Shown piece by piece: positions 1 to 9,662 of a stretch of 60,120 nucleotides of DNA (positions are counted from its first letter, which is position 1; each line of letters opens with the position of its first letter). Origin of the DNA: Negativicutes bacterium (GTDB lineage Bacteria > Bacillota > JAAYKD01); NCBI GenBank assembly GCA_021372785.1, contig JAJFTT010000066.1, positions 1-60,120 on the forward strand, read 5' to 3'. Under the pieces are notes generated by a model that ran no database searches, had not been told where the DNA came from, and saw only the letters and a program-made list of their open reading frames with translations. The position numbers and the translations under genes were made by a program.

Positions 1-945
1 GCATCCTCTATCGTCATGACTCTGCTCGAAGGCTTGATTGAGGCTCTGCCCGCTATCACGGAAGGTGCTCTGCAGCTTGTCCTTACACTGGTTCAAGGTA
101 TCATCGACAATCTGCCCGCCATTATTGAAGCCGCGATTCAGATGATCGTCACGCTGGCATTGGGTATTGCGGAAGCGCTTCCGGAACTGATTCCTTCCAT
201 CGTCGAGGCAATCCTCCTGATTGTTCAGGTGCTGCTCGACAACATGGACAAAATCCTCGAAGCCGCCTTTGCCATTATAAAGGGACTGGCGGAGGGGTTG
301 CTGAACGCACTGCCGCAGTTGATAGACGCATTGCCAGAAATCATAACATCCATAATTGATTTTATTACAGAAAACCTTCCTATGATTATTGAGATGGGAA
401 TTCAGCTAACCGTTCAGCTTGCGGTCGGACTGATTCAAGCCATACCGCAGCTTGTGGCAAAACTGCCGGAGATCATCGCGGCCATCGTGACCGGCCTTGG
501 AAAAGCGGTCGGTTCTGTGTTTGAAATCGGCAAGAATATCGTGACAGGTCTTTGGGAAGGTATTAAGTCCCTTGGTTCTTGGATAGCAGATAAGGTTTCT
601 GGATTTTTCTCCGGTATTGTAGATGGTGCGAAAAGTCTCCTGGGCATCAACTCGCCCTCAACTGTGTTTGCTGGTATCGGTGAAAACATGGGCCTTGGTA
701 TCGGAGAGGGTTTCACCGACGCCATGAAGGGTGTGGAGAAAGACATTACAGGTGCGATTCCCACAGACTTAGATATAGATGCGGATATCCGTAAGACTGT
801 GCGCGATACATCCGCCGGAAGCGTTGTTCGTCAGCTTATGGAGCACACCGGCACTATACGTGTGGAAGGTGTAACCGACAGAGGTGCGCTTTCCGGAGTC
901 GTGGATATCATTATGGGCGAATTGAGACGGGAGGTGCGTGTCTGA
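1..945 (+). CDS. Phage tail tape measure protein, C-terminal part
   Basis: The frame is open from base 1, so this is the 3' end of a longer gene and no true start is visible. Residues 1-200 are a succession of hydrophobic amphipathic repeats rich in Leu, Ile, Pro and Ala, typical of the membrane-inserting part of tape measure proteins of siphoviruses infecting Bacillota. Near the end is the motif GINSPSTVFAGIGENMG, which recurs in this family. The protein sets tail length and is ejected during DNA entry. The stop overlaps the next start (TGATG), which suggests translational coupling with the tail genes downstream. Function is assigned from composition, motif and position. Confidence 0.8.
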   Translation, partial: ASSIVMTLLEGLIEALPAITEGALQLVLTLVQGIIDNLPAIIEAAIQMIVTLALGIAEALPELIPSIVEAILLIVQVLLDNMDKILEAAFAIIKGLAEGLLNALPQLIDALPEIITSIIDFITENLPMIIEMGIQLTVQLAVGLIQAIPQLVAKLPEIIAAIVTGLGKAVGSVFEIGKNIVTGLWEGIKSLGSWIADKVSGFFSGIVDGAKSLLGINSPSTVFAGIGENMGLGIGEGFTDAMKGVEKDITGAIPTDLDIDADIRKTVRDTSAGSVVRQLMEHTGTIRVEGVTDRGALSGVVDIIMGELRREVRV

Positions 946-1283
946 TGGCATATATAACAAATGAAACCACCGGAGTTTGCATCTCTCACTTTGTCAGCCT
1001 TGAGGTGAAGCAGGAGGTTATCCGAACCACTCAGCAGCTTTTGGATGGCGGCGTATATATTCAGAGAATCGGTGAACCGACAGTATCCTATGCTGTTTTA
1101 GCTTATGTGGACAGAGCTGGTAAAGCCCTGCTGCAAAACGCAGAAGACACCGCTGCGCTGCTTGAGGTTTCGGTGAAGCACGGACTCTACTACGGGCGAG
1201 TCATCGAGCTTTCCTTCTCTGAGCGGTTAGCCGGAGACTTTTTTAAAGCCACCGTGCTCTTGGCAAAGGAGGCAGTCGAATGA
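945..1283 (+). CDS. Phage tail protein, unknown function (112 aa)
   Basis: This small soluble protein follows the tape measure gene directly and overlaps the next gene by four bases (ATGA), so it belongs to the tail operon. I recognise no domain. It has no signal peptide or membrane segment. Position after the tape measure would suit a distal-tail or tail-completion role, but this is inference from gene order only. Confidence 0.7.
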   Translation: MAYITNETTGVCISHFVSLEVKQEVIRTTQQLLDGGVYIQRIGEPTVSYAVLAYVDRAGKALLQNAEDTAALLEVSVKHGLYYGRVIELSFSERLAGDFFKATVLLAKEAVE

Positions 1284-2671
1284 AAATACTGCCTGCCGAA
1301 CTGCGTCAGAAGCTGCTGCAAAACACGCAGGTTAAGGACGCTGGTGCTGCACCAAGTCTGCGTGTTGTGGCAACCCAGTCAACAACGAACACGCTCTTGT
1401 CAGAGCTCATGCATAAAGATATCCCGGCAGACTTTGGCGATGTGGCCATCCGTCAGCTTAGCGGCGAAACCTCGCCTTCACTCGCTTACGCGTGCTGTAT
1501 CGATGAAGGTATTGCAGAAATATATGAACGTCGTTTTCCTGCATATATGGAGAATCCTTGGAGCTATGTATGGTCCTTGGGTGCGGCTTCGGAGGTCGCT
1601 ATTGAATTTAACGGAGTCTGGGAACTCGACACTTCGAAGCAATGGTATTTTCTCAGGACTGAACTGACGCCATATATCTTCTTTGTAAGCGAAGGCACAC
1701 TGTATTTGCAAAAATGGAACGATGAAGATACTCGAATCCCGCTGGCAGAAGGAGTCTCACAAATATCCGCTTGCCGGGCATGGCAGTCCACAGATGAGCC
1801 ACTGCTCGACCAAGGTTTAATAATTGGTTATCTCAAGGACGGCGAGGTATATTACCGCGCTCTTTGTTTGCAGGAGAGCGGTGAGCTTGTCTGGGAAACC
1901 GAACGTCAGATCACTGAGCTCGGCAGCGGAAATGATACTTTGAATGTTTTCCGGACGAACGACTTCCGGGTTGGCTTTATTTGCGAAAACGCCGGTGGTT
2001 TCAGTTATGTTCTTTCTTCACGTAATTACGCAGGCCAGAGCGTCCGCCCGGAGAGCATATACGGACAGGTCGTCGAGAACTGCTATGTAAAGGTCACGCC
2101 TATACAATATTTAACCGCTTATGGTGATGGGGCTGGTTTTGCACTCTCAAGTATTCCGCAGCCGGACTGTTACATCGGTTCGTGCAAAGAGTATCCGGTT
2201 TTTGAAATCGTATCGACTGAAAGAACCAGTGATACGGAGTATGTGATTACCTGCAGCCATGAAATGCAGGAGCGCTTGCCGCTAACAAACTTCATTTCTA
2301 TTGTTCCGGATATTTTGATCGGATCGGCTCCGGTCGCGGCATCTGTTGTAATTGACGAAAACATACTTCGCATTACAGCAGATAAGCCGGTGTCCTTTCG
2401 GCAGCGTGTGCAGATTAACTTGCAGAGTTATAGCAGCTTACGCTTTCGTTCTTCGGGAACAAGCTGGCTTCTGGTTCCTGTTTTCACGGCGGTATTTCCG
2501 CCTGAACCTGTCTACGCGGACGATTCCACGGTCACGGTGGTACCAAGGGTTGTAACATTTATAAACAAACGAGTTTACTACTCTGATAATGAATACGAGG
2601 AACAGCCCTCAATCAATATTTCATATTCCTGCACTTTAGCGGCCACACAGGTCGGTCCAGTGCCAATCTAA
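1280..2671 (+). CDS. Phage tail-region protein, unknown function (463 aa)
   Basis: A soluble protein rich in aromatic residues and beta-strand-like stretches, with no transmembrane segment and no motif I can name. It sits between the post-tape-measure gene and the adhesin-like gene, where siphoviruses of Bacillota encode distal tail or baseplate components. The start overlaps the previous gene by four bases and follows a GGAGG-like site. The next gene begins 14 bases downstream. A structural tail role is the likely reading, inferred from context. The ordinary length and intact frame argue that it is functional. Confidence 0.7.
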   Translation: MKILPAELRQKLLQNTQVKDAGAAPSLRVVATQSTTNTLLSELMHKDIPADFGDVAIRQLSGETSPSLAYACCIDEGIAEIYERRFPAYMENPWSYVWSLGAASEVAIEFNGVWELDTSKQWYFLRTELTPYIFFVSEGTLYLQKWNDEDTRIPLAEGVSQISACRAWQSTDEPLLDQGLIIGYLKDGEVYYRALCLQESGELVWETERQITELGSGNDTLNVFRTNDFRVGFICENAGGFSYVLSSRNYAGQSVRPESIYGQVVENCYVKVTPIQYLTAYGDGAGFALSSIPQPDCYIGSCKEYPVFEIVSTERTSDTEYVITCSHEMQERLPLTNFISIVPDILIGSAPVAASVVIDENILRITADKPVSFRQRVQINLQSYSSLRFRSSGTSWLLVPVFTAVFPPEPVYADDSTVTVVPRVVTFINKRVYYSDNEYEEQPSINISYSCTLAATQVGPVPI

Positions 2672-2685
2672 GGAGGTATAGTTTT

Positions 2686-4278
2686 ATGGAGAACATCATA
2701 CGGCCTGTGGTGCATAACCGCTTTGACATCGAGGTGGCGGATGCGAGGACAGGCGAGATCAAGCAGTGCGTCACATCCTACAACATCATTCTGGATCAGT
2801 ATTTCACAAGACTTATCAGTCGTTCGTCAAAAATAGGCTACATCCATCTCGGTACAGGCTCGGGAACTCCGACAGTGACAAGAACCTCCATGTTCACCTT
2901 TCTGGGGGCAATGGCAAATACCGTTGTCGAAACGGTCAAGGCATATCCCACAAGCTACACACGCAGAAAAATCGTTCTTTCACCCTCGGACTATGTGGGA
3001 GCCCGTATCACTGAAGTGGGCTTCGGGTACAGCACCTCCAGCGGTACCGCGGTCACACATTCCATGCTGAAGGACAGCGAGGGCAACCAGATTGCCATTC
3101 AGAAAACCGACACCGACGTCCTCACTGTCTATGCCACCTTTTATCTTACCATCGGTGAAGCTGTGCCTGGCGTTTATGTACTGCCCACACCAAACAACAA
3201 TGCCGTCATTTCTGCGGTCCTACAAGACTCCTATTCCACATTGACTCTGATCATGGGTGCGTATGATACTCTGGAACAGGCTAATGACTTGTCTGGAATT
3301 TCTATTTCAAGTAAAACAGGTATCAGCCCGTCAGCAGATCAGCCAAACCGCAAATGGCAGATACCTGTTACCCGATGGAACTATAATGAGGCGAACTCAC
3401 ATATGGTAAGCGCAATCGGTTCTCCCACAATTGCCGCATGGCTGTTGCCAAACCCGGATATTTTTCCGCAGATTACACTATCCAACTTGCCTGTCGGTGT
3501 CGGCGACGGTGTGGCAACGGAGTTTTCTTGTCCGATTCCGAAAATCGTTCCCAATTCTGAGGTCGTTCATATAGACAATGTCCTCCAGACAAAAGGTACA
3601 GATTATGCTATCGACTATGATAACAATAACATTTTCTATCCGGAGTTAATGCTGAGCGCAGACGCTAAATCGCATGAACCCCTGATCACAAACACCAGCG
3701 GAACGGACTATCGGGGATCATCAGACATTCCGCTTATTTATCCTACGACGTCTTATGTAGACGCTGTTAATTCGTCTCGCCGAGTGGGGGTTGTTACCAG
3801 CAACAAATATGATTTCAGAGAGGCAAAAGCATTTAATACACTTATCCTGAATCCCTATGCCGTTCGATACTATGGAGACAGCTATAGCGGTACTGTCAAA
3901 CTAAAAATGCTGTACTCTCTGGACAATCAGACATGGGAAACTTGTTTGGTGACGGAACTCTTCGATAATGAATATTCAGGCTTTCCCCCTGTGAAGAAGA
4001 CATATAGATTCGAAACGGTCACAGCACGCTACATCGCATTTCAAACATTGGAAGCCAATGATACGCCTACCAGCAAATACTTTGCTATCGGCGACTACGC
4101 AACAAAGAATGGCGTCGGATACAACATTTTAGTAGGGCACACAACTCCAGGGCTTACATTTACCTCACCGCCTGCGGCAGGGGCTTCTATTGAGATGGAC
4201 TGTGCGATTGACAGACCTCTTAAGAACGAAAACTGGGTGCTTGATTTTTCATTTGCCGTTCAGTTTGAAAGGGGCTGA
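2686..4278 (+). CDS. Phage tail adhesin-like protein with discoidin-like C-terminal domain (530 aa)
   Basis: Starts 8-9 bases after an AAGGAGG site. The N-terminal 170 residues (phage-tail type, containing YIHLGTGSGTPTVTR) probably attach it to the tail. Roughly residues 340-470 resemble an F5/8 type C (discoidin) sandwich, with the features FNTLIL, YSLDNQTWE and FETVTARYIAF seen in carbohydrate-binding discoidin domains. A host-surface binding role is therefore likely, but the ligand is unknown. The neighbours are tail genes on both sides. The discoidin assignment rests on pattern recognition and is moderate. Confidence 0.65.
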   Translation: MENIIRPVVHNRFDIEVADARTGEIKQCVTSYNIILDQYFTRLISRSSKIGYIHLGTGSGTPTVTRTSMFTFLGAMANTVVETVKAYPTSYTRRKIVLSPSDYVGARITEVGFGYSTSSGTAVTHSMLKDSEGNQIAIQKTDTDVLTVYATFYLTIGEAVPGVYVLPTPNNNAVISAVLQDSYSTLTLIMGAYDTLEQANDLSGISISSKTGISPSADQPNRKWQIPVTRWNYNEANSHMVSAIGSPTIAAWLLPNPDIFPQITLSNLPVGVGDGVATEFSCPIPKIVPNSEVVHIDNVLQTKGTDYAIDYDNNNIFYPELMLSADAKSHEPLITNTSGTDYRGSSDIPLIYPTTSYVDAVNSSRRVGVVTSNKYDFREAKAFNTLILNPYAVRYYGDSYSGTVKLKMLYSLDNQTWETCLVTELFDNEYSGFPPVKKTYRFETVTARYIAFQTLEANDTPTSKYFAIGDYATKNGVGYNILVGHTTPGLTFTSPPAAGASIEMDCAIDRPLKNENWVLDFSFAVQFERG

Positions 4279-4283
4279 CGCCT

Positions 4284-5618
4284 ATGATTCTCACCTTTGA
4301 GTATACAGAGTCGATAGGCAGCGGCCACTCCCCGCAGGTCGTTCACATGATGGAAAACGGCTTCCGTATCATTTACGTGGATGACGGTGGTCTGGTTGAA
4401 GGCATTGTTTCGTTTCCTGAACTCGGGCTGTATGGCGATTTGAGTTGGGAAACCAAAGGCCGGATGTCTCCGGATGAGAGTATTGCTTATCCCAGTTTGA
4501 AAAAAATCGCACACTACGGAGCCTTCGGTTTTTGGAGTGCCGGTACAGAGCATCGCTTTGTGATGTATATGCTGCCGACTGATATTTCCGAGACGCTCAT
4601 CGACGGAACAATCAATCACACAAAGGACAGCCCTGTATCCAGCGCCTCTTTCAGCTTTCAAAACGTTAATGGTTATTTGCTGCGAAAGTACCGGTCGCTG
4701 GTTTCACCCAACGCAATGCTTGAACTATATTTTTCAATGGGAACAGCAGATGAAATATCCCTTGGGAAATGGTATATCGACAGAGTCGGCACGACCATAC
4801 CGGGGAACAACCTCTCTGTCACAGCGAGAAATACCATAGGTAAACTGCTGAAGGAACAAACATTTGACGAGGCAGCTGCTTATACGGAAACAACACTGAG
4901 TGATAATCTGAGAGCAATTCTCTCATATGCCGGTGTGGAGTCCTTTTTTGTGGGCGATGCGGGCAAGAGCTGGAAGCTGAGCTTTGAAGCGCAGGATACG
5001 CTGCTCGGCGGTATCGAGGATATCATAAGGCTCCTGCCGGGTTGGAAGGTGGAAGAAACAGCAGACGGCGTGGTTGGCATCGGGCATTACACAGATGCTC
5101 GGTTTGATCAGCCTACTACTTACCAATTCGAACGGGATAAGAATTGCTGGAGCTATGCAAGCGAATACTCCGACGAAAATACCTACGCAAGAGTATGTAT
5201 CCTCTGCAAGGAACCGGAAAACAGACTTTACATTGATTTAGACCCGCATAAACTGTGGCCCATTCCGGGACACCGGACACTATATATTACAGTACCGGAC
5301 GGGACAACCACCGCCGAGATGGAAAGCTATGCGGCTGAACTTGCCGAGGGAATTGCGTTATCCGGGCGTGTAGAAACCTTTGCAGGCCGCTTTACTCCTC
5401 AGATGGTAATCAGGGACGCGGTGGTGATGGTTGACGGCGATATCTCAGAAGACATCGGTACCGTCACTAATGTAAAACACACAATGGGAAGCAAGGGTTT
5501 CTATACCGAATTTACGGTGGACAGCGGCGGACGAAAAGGTAAACCGATGCTGAAGGACTATGTAGCCCAGCTCTCCGGAAGCAAGACATCAAAATCTATT
5601 ATTACAAACGAATCGTGA
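4284..5618 (+). CDS. Phage tail/baseplate protein, unknown function (444 aa)
   Basis: Follows the adhesin gene with a 5-base gap and is the last structural gene before the lysis module. The predicted product is soluble and beta-rich, with a central segment (about 100-330) that resembles hub-like tail proteins of clostridial prophages. I see no catalytic motif. A terminator hairpin lies three bases after the stop, which separates the structural operon from holin and endolysin. The role is inferred from order. Confidence 0.65.
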   Translation: MILTFEYTESIGSGHSPQVVHMMENGFRIIYVDDGGLVEGIVSFPELGLYGDLSWETKGRMSPDESIAYPSLKKIAHYGAFGFWSAGTEHRFVMYMLPTDISETLIDGTINHTKDSPVSSASFSFQNVNGYLLRKYRSLVSPNAMLELYFSMGTADEISLGKWYIDRVGTTIPGNNLSVTARNTIGKLLKEQTFDEAAAYTETTLSDNLRAILSYAGVESFFVGDAGKSWKLSFEAQDTLLGGIEDIIRLLPGWKVEETADGVVGIGHYTDARFDQPTTYQFERDKNCWSYASEYSDENTYARVCILCKEPENRLYIDLDPHKLWPIPGHRTLYITVPDGTTTAEMESYAAELAEGIALSGRVETFAGRFTPQMVIRDAVVMVDGDISEDIGTVTNVKHTMGSKGFYTEFTVDSGGRKGKPMLKDYVAQLSGSKTSKSIITNES

Positions 5619-5620
5619 TG

Positions 5621-5645
5621 AGCGCCTCTTCCGGGGCGCTTTTTC
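5621..5645 (+). terminator. Rho-independent terminator after the tail genes
   Basis: AGCGCC and GGCGCT arms close a small loop and are followed by TTTTT. It sits directly behind the 444-aa tail gene and before the holin ribosome binding site. Confidence 0.75.
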
Positions 5646-5672
5646 ATTGTTCAAAAGAAAGAGAGGTTCATT

Positions 5673-6083
5673 ATGAAGGAAATTTGGATCTGGATTCAAG
5701 CGGCAGTTGCTGCTGTCGGCGGATGGCTGGGGTACTTCCTCGGAGGCTGGGACGGTTTTTTGTATGCGCTCCTTGCCTTTGTCGTCATCGACTATATCAC
5801 AGGTATTATGTGCGCGGTGCTGGATAAGAAGTTGTCCAGCGAGGTCGGCTTTCGCGGTATTTTCAAGAAGGTACTTATCTTCTCGCTGGTAGCCATAGGA
5901 CACATCGTCGACAAAAGTGTGATCGGAGACGGCTCGGTAATCAGGACGGCGGTAATCTTTTTCTATCTATCGAACGAAGGTGTTTCCATCCTCGAAAATG
6001 TCGCGCACATCGGTCTGCCGGTGCCGCAGAAACTCAAAGACGTTTTAGAGCAGTTTCACAACCGAAACGACAAGGAGGGCTAA
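5673..6083 (+). CDS. Phage holin, holin-4 / toxin secretion-lysis family (136 aa)
   Basis: The protein opens with membrane segments at about residues 5-22 and 27-50, the latter with the motif VVIDYITGIMCAVLDKKLSSE. In the holin-4 family (TcdE/phi105-like) this D-Y-hydrophobic-TG segment followed by SxxGFRGIxKK is diagnostic. Here GFRGIFKKVLIF is present. A third hydrophobic segment lies near 70-90. It forms membrane pores that let the endolysin reach the wall. The start follows AGAGAGG with good spacing. The endolysin starts four bases after the stop. Confidence 0.9.
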   Translation: MKEIWIWIQAAVAAVGGWLGYFLGGWDGFLYALLAFVVIDYITGIMCAVLDKKLSSEVGFRGIFKKVLIFSLVAIGHIVDKSVIGDGSVIRTAVIFFYLSNEGVSILENVAHIGLPVPQKLKDVLEQFHNRNDKEG

Positions 6084-6087
6084 TTTT

Positions 6088-6813
6088 ATGAATTTAAAGC
6101 AGTATTATCTCACTGAAAACAACTGCTACAAGTCAGGAAAGAAACATACGGTTAAAGGTATCCTGGTGCACTCCACCGGAGCAAACAATCCCAATCTAAA
6201 ACGCTATGTAGGTCCTGATGACGGATTACTCGGAGTAAACCAATACAACAATCACTGGAACGCCGCCAAGCCGGGCGGACGCGAGGTCTGCGTTCACGCA
6301 TTTATTGGTAAACTAAAAGATGGTTCAATTGCCACCTACCAGACGCTGCCTTGGGACATGGTAGGATGGCACAGCGGAAGCGGTTCACTCGGCTACGCAA
6401 AAAATGCCAATAACAATGGTTATATCGGCTTTGAAATCTGCGAGGACGGTTTGACCGATACCTCGTATTTTTCTACTGTTTACAAGGAAGCCGTGGAGAT
6501 TTGCGTGTATCTCTGTAAGCAATACGGACTGACGGAGAAGGACATCATCTGCCACTCGGAGGGTCACAAGCTCGGCATTGCCAGCAATCACGGCGATGTG
6601 ATGCACTGGTTCCCGAAGCACGGCAAGAGCATGGATACCTTCCGTGCTGATGTAAAATCCGGTCTTGCCTCTGCCGCCCCCGCCGAGCCGACTGCGCCGA
6701 AGAAATATTACCGTGTGCAGGTCGGCGCGTATTCCGTTAAGGCAAACGCAGAAGCCATGCTTGCAAAGATTAAGGCGGCCGGCTTTACTGATGCTTTTGT
6801 AAAAAGAAACTGA
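6088..6813 (+). CDS. Phage endolysin, N-acetylmuramoyl-L-alanine amidase with SPOR domain, 3' end replaced
   Basis: The amidase_2/PGRP domain covers about residues 15-190. Likely zinc ligands are the His in VHSTGAN (about 28) and a His in the CHSEGHKLGIASNHGD region, with a matching acid. A SPOR-type domain begins at KKYYRVQVGAYSVKANAEA (about 210) and runs to the end. It cleaves the bond between MurNAc and L-Ala of peptidoglycan during lysis. The frame ends VKRN at 6813, but the last codons come from the inserted block. Joining base 6809 to 17154 gives VKRKYSE and a stop at 17166 (244 residues), so only the last four codons were altered. Activity is probably kept. Confidence 0.9.
   Translation: MNLKQYYLTENNCYKSGKKHTVKGILVHSTGANNPNLKRYVGPDDGLLGVNQYNNHWNAAKPGGREVCVHAFIGKLKDGSIATYQTLPWDMVGWHSGSGSLGYAKNANNNGYIGFEICEDGLTDTSYFSTVYKEAVEICVYLCKQYGLTEKDIICHSEGHKLGIASNHGDVMHWFPKHGKSMDTFRADVKSGLASAAPAEPTAPKKYYRVQVGAYSVKANAEAMLAKIKAAGFTDAFVKRN
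6806..6809. other. Left recombination junction, core GAAA
   Basis: Phage endolysin sequence ends here and the sensor gene fragment begins. The same four bases occur at 17150-17153 at the other end of the block. No longer direct repeat flanks the core: five upstream A's on the left contrast with CTTT on the right. Exchange could have occurred anywhere in the four bases. The GA step matches the dinucleotide used by TnpX/TndX-type serine recombinases. Confidence 0.75.
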
Positions 6814-7691
6814 GAATTATGTTCGGAATTATACTGTTCATACATCTGACGAACAAGTGTATTATCGATTTCGCTGAGGGTATATCGTTTTAAAGTGCCG
6901 TCCTGAAGAACGGTATAATTGGTTTTTCCCAAAGAGTTCGCTATCAGTTCCCCTGTATCTTTTTCAATAATGAATGCATAGCCATTGTTTTCCTGTACAA
7001 TATCTTCTAAATAAGAGCCAATACCTGTCAGAAGCATATGCGTTCCAAGGACCCCCTGCAGATTGCCGGATCCGTCATATATTGGCCAGGCAGCCGATAC
7101 GGTCATGTCTTCCATCACAAAATGCTTATATACAGGCGAGAATACGGGTCCGCCCGCTTCCTTTGCAGCCTTGTACCATACGCGCGTACGAGGATCAAAT
7201 TTTCCTGCCCGGACAGTGATTTCGCCGGCAGTATAATCGCTGTTCACCGAATAATACCAGGAATTCCCGTCCGTATAGGAATTATTTTTCATGATCTCAA
7301 TTACGTTATTTTCATTTCTTCTTGCCCCATAATATTCACCGTTTTCAGTACCGTAACTGAAGCTGTAGATCTCGTTGCCATGGGAGTATAAAACGCCTGT
7401 AAAAAACCTGTCCCGGGCATCTTCGTCCGAAAAATCGAAAATTTTATTTTCTATAAATTTGTGGTTGAACTCATTGATGTGCTCAGGAACCTGCATAAAC
7501 GCATTTATCTTGTAATAAATCTCCTGATTCATATTCCTGGCAGTATTTTCTGTTATTTTTGAAGCGGATGAAGACCAGTTTGAAAAAACAAGATGCCCTA
7601 TAATACTCATGGAAATCAACATTGCAAAAACAAAAGTTATAATGAGAATACCTCTGATCGAGATGCTTTTGTTTCCTGTGTTTCCTTTCAT
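6806..7691 (-). pseudogene. N-terminal half of a Cache-domain sensor (PAS-GGDEF-HD) split by recombination
   Basis: Codons 1-295 encode a membrane segment at about residues 14-34 (IRGILIITFVFAMLISMSII) and most of a large extracellular double-Cache sensor domain, with features such as GKFDPRTRVWYKAA and WPIYDGSGNLQGVLGTHM that are typical of dCache_1. The genuine sequence stops at SEHNSQF. Beyond that the open frame runs antisense through the endolysin and adds 32 meaningless residues. The matching C-terminal half lies at 15357-17153. A GAAAGGATGGCGG site precedes the ATG. The fragment lacks any output domain and is probably non-functional where it now sits. Confidence 0.85.
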
Positions 7692-8032
7692 GTATCCGCC
7701 ATCCTTTCAAGTCATCGGTCGTTGTTTGGCTGGATTTTCGGGAGATTAAGCTGTTTTCCTCATCGAGGAGTTTTATAACAGGGGTTCGATTTAATAATTA
7801 TTCGTGAATACTATAGGTTATGGAAGAAAAAAATCCTATACACAGCTGTTACAGCAATTACGTGTATAAGACAAATCTAACAGTGCGCGGTGCTAATATT
7901 TTTTCAGTTTCGGCTTAAATTCTAAAAAATTCTTAAATTTATTTTAATTATACAATATTATTTATAAAGCTACAAGTTATAACGTATGAGTTTTAAAAAA
8001 AATTACCAAATAAGCTTTATTGATCTGAGCAT

Positions 8033-8070
8033 AAAAAACCCGCCAAACATCATCATTGAAATTTGGCGGG
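8033..8070 (-). terminator. Terminator downstream of the MATE gene
   Basis: CCCGCCAAA (8039-8047) pairs with TTTGGCGGG (8062-8070). On the minus strand the stem is followed by a run of six T's. The rest of the 530-base gap (7692-8222) is AT-rich and must contain the promoter and leader of the sensor gene. I found no recognisable riboswitch there. Confidence 0.75.
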
Positions 8071-8222
8071 AATGTTTTATCCGACGGATTCTGGGGCATG
8101 CAATCCTCGGGCTGCTCCCATATGGATCAGCCTCAGGGTTATTCATCAGGGATTTCTTTTGATTGCAGATAAATATTCTTTTTTATATACATACAGCAGA
8201 TTGAATTCAGTTTTTAAATGCT

Positions 8223-9656
8223 TCAGACCTTTTGAGGCAAGTCGGTTTCTTTTGGGGGCGCTCCGTCCAATTCAAGTTCTTTCATCGCCTTCTTGAACTG
8301 TGCCGCGAATAGGATTGCTGTGAAGACAACAGCGATGATGTCCGCGATTGGCTCTGACGCATATATTGCGACGGCCTGATTTGCCTGGAAAATATGCGGC
8401 AAAATAAAGATGAGCGGGATGAGCAGCACGAATTTCCGGACGATGGCAACGGATATGGCCGCTTTGGCGCTTCCGATCGCGAGGAATGTTATCTGGCAGG
8501 CTATCTGTATGCCTAAGATAAGCATGATTGCGAAATAGATACGCATTGCTGTATAGGTAAATGCCGACAGTGCCGCATCAGACGTGAAGATGCCGACAAA
8601 TATCTGCGGGAACAGCATGATGAGCGCCCACAACACAGCCGAATAGATCAGGCTTGCCTTAAGCAGAAGCCTGAAGGTCTGTCTGACCCGGACAGTGTTT
8701 TTAGCGCCGTAGTTATAGCTTGCTATAGGCTGCGCTCCCTGGCCGAGGCCTTGCAGCGGCAGCATGGCGAACTGCATAATGCTGGTTAGTATTGTCATGG
8801 CGCCAACCGCAATGTCGCCTCCGTATCTGAGCAGCGACGAATTGTAGCAGACCGCGATGACGCTTTCGCTGGCAGTCATAATAAACGGCGCAAGGCCAAG
8901 AGCGACACAGGGCAGGATGATTTTTGCGTCCAGCCTGATATTGGCGCGCCTGAGCTTCAGCAGAGTTTTCTTTCCGAAGAGGAAGTATACGACCCATACG
9001 CAGGACACTCCCTGAGAAATAATGGTCGCCAGTGCCGCGCCGCGTACGCCCATTTTGAGCCCATATATGAATATGGGATCCAGCACGATATTGCACAATG
9101 CCCCGATCAGCACTGTGCGCATACTGATCTTTGTAAAGCCCTGGGCGGTGATGAAAGCGTTCATGCCCAGTGTGAGCTGCACGAATATCGTGCCGAGGGC
9201 ATAAATGTTCATGTAATCTGTCGAGTAATTAATGGTGTTTTCGCTTGCGCCGAATACCAGCAGAAAATCTCTGTTCCATATCAAAAGAACCACAGTCAGT
9301 ATGACTGAAATAATGATCTGAAACAGAAAGCAGCTGCCCAGCGTCCTTTCGGCGAAAGCATTGTCTCCCTTGCCCATGGATATGGAAGCACGGGGTGCGC
9401 CTCCAGATGCAATCAGCGATGCAAATGCGGTTACTATCATGATGACCGGAAGGCACACGCCCACTCCGGTCAGCGCCAGCGCGCCGTTCTCCGGCATATG
9501 GCCGATGTAAATACGGTCGACAATGTTATAAAGCATGTTGATGAGCTGCGCAAGTACCGTTGGTATGGCCATCCGGCGAAGCAGTTTTCCGATAGGTTCT
9601 GTCCCAAGAAAATCGTTGTTTTGTGATAGGGATAGGGATTGAGATTGCGATTTCAT
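8223..9656 (-). CDS. MATE family multidrug efflux pump (477 aa)
   Basis: Length and about twelve membrane segments fit the MATE family. The N-terminal FLGTEPIGKLLRRMAIPTVL and following YNIVDRIYIGH are classic for the MepA/NorM-like branch. The second half repeats the pattern with LGQGAQPIASYNYGAKN. The pump uses a Na+ or H+ gradient to export cationic drugs, dyes or metabolites. GGAAG lies nine bases before the ATG. It starts six bases after the MarR gene and must be cotranscribed with it. A terminator lies 150 bases downstream. The substrate is unknown. Confidence 0.92.
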   Translation of the reverse strand: MKSQSQSLSLSQNNDFLGTEPIGKLLRRMAIPTVLAQLINMLYNIVDRIYIGHMPENGALALTGVGVCLPVIMIVTAFASLIASGGAPRASISMGKGDNAFAERTLGSCFLFQIIISVILTVVLLIWNRDFLLVFGASENTINYSTDYMNIYALGTIFVQLTLGMNAFITAQGFTKISMRTVLIGALCNIVLDPIFIYGLKMGVRGAALATIISQGVSCVWVVYFLFGKKTLLKLRRANIRLDAKIILPCVALGLAPFIMTASESVIAVCYNSSLLRYGGDIAVGAMTILTSIMQFAMLPLQGLGQGAQPIASYNYGAKNTVRVRQTFRLLLKASLIYSAVLWALIMLFPQIFVGIFTSDAALSAFTYTAMRIYFAIMLILGIQIACQITFLAIGSAKAAISVAIVRKFVLLIPLIFILPHIFQANQAVAIYASEPIADIIAVVFTAILFAAQFKKAMKELELDGAPPKETDLPQKV

Positions 9657-9662
9657 GTAAGT

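Noticed and set aside
6708-7691. A 327-codon minus-strand frame taken as a complete gene
   Set aside because: The last 32 residues are antisense to the endolysin and match no sensor. The genuine reading ends at the junction at 6806.
7692-8032. c-di-GMP riboswitch upstream of the sensor gene
   Set aside because: I looked for the GEMM core motifs and did not find them. Only loose stems are present.
8063-8296. A + strand 77-aa frame near the MATE terminator
   Set aside because: It overlaps the MATE gene antisense and has no start signal.
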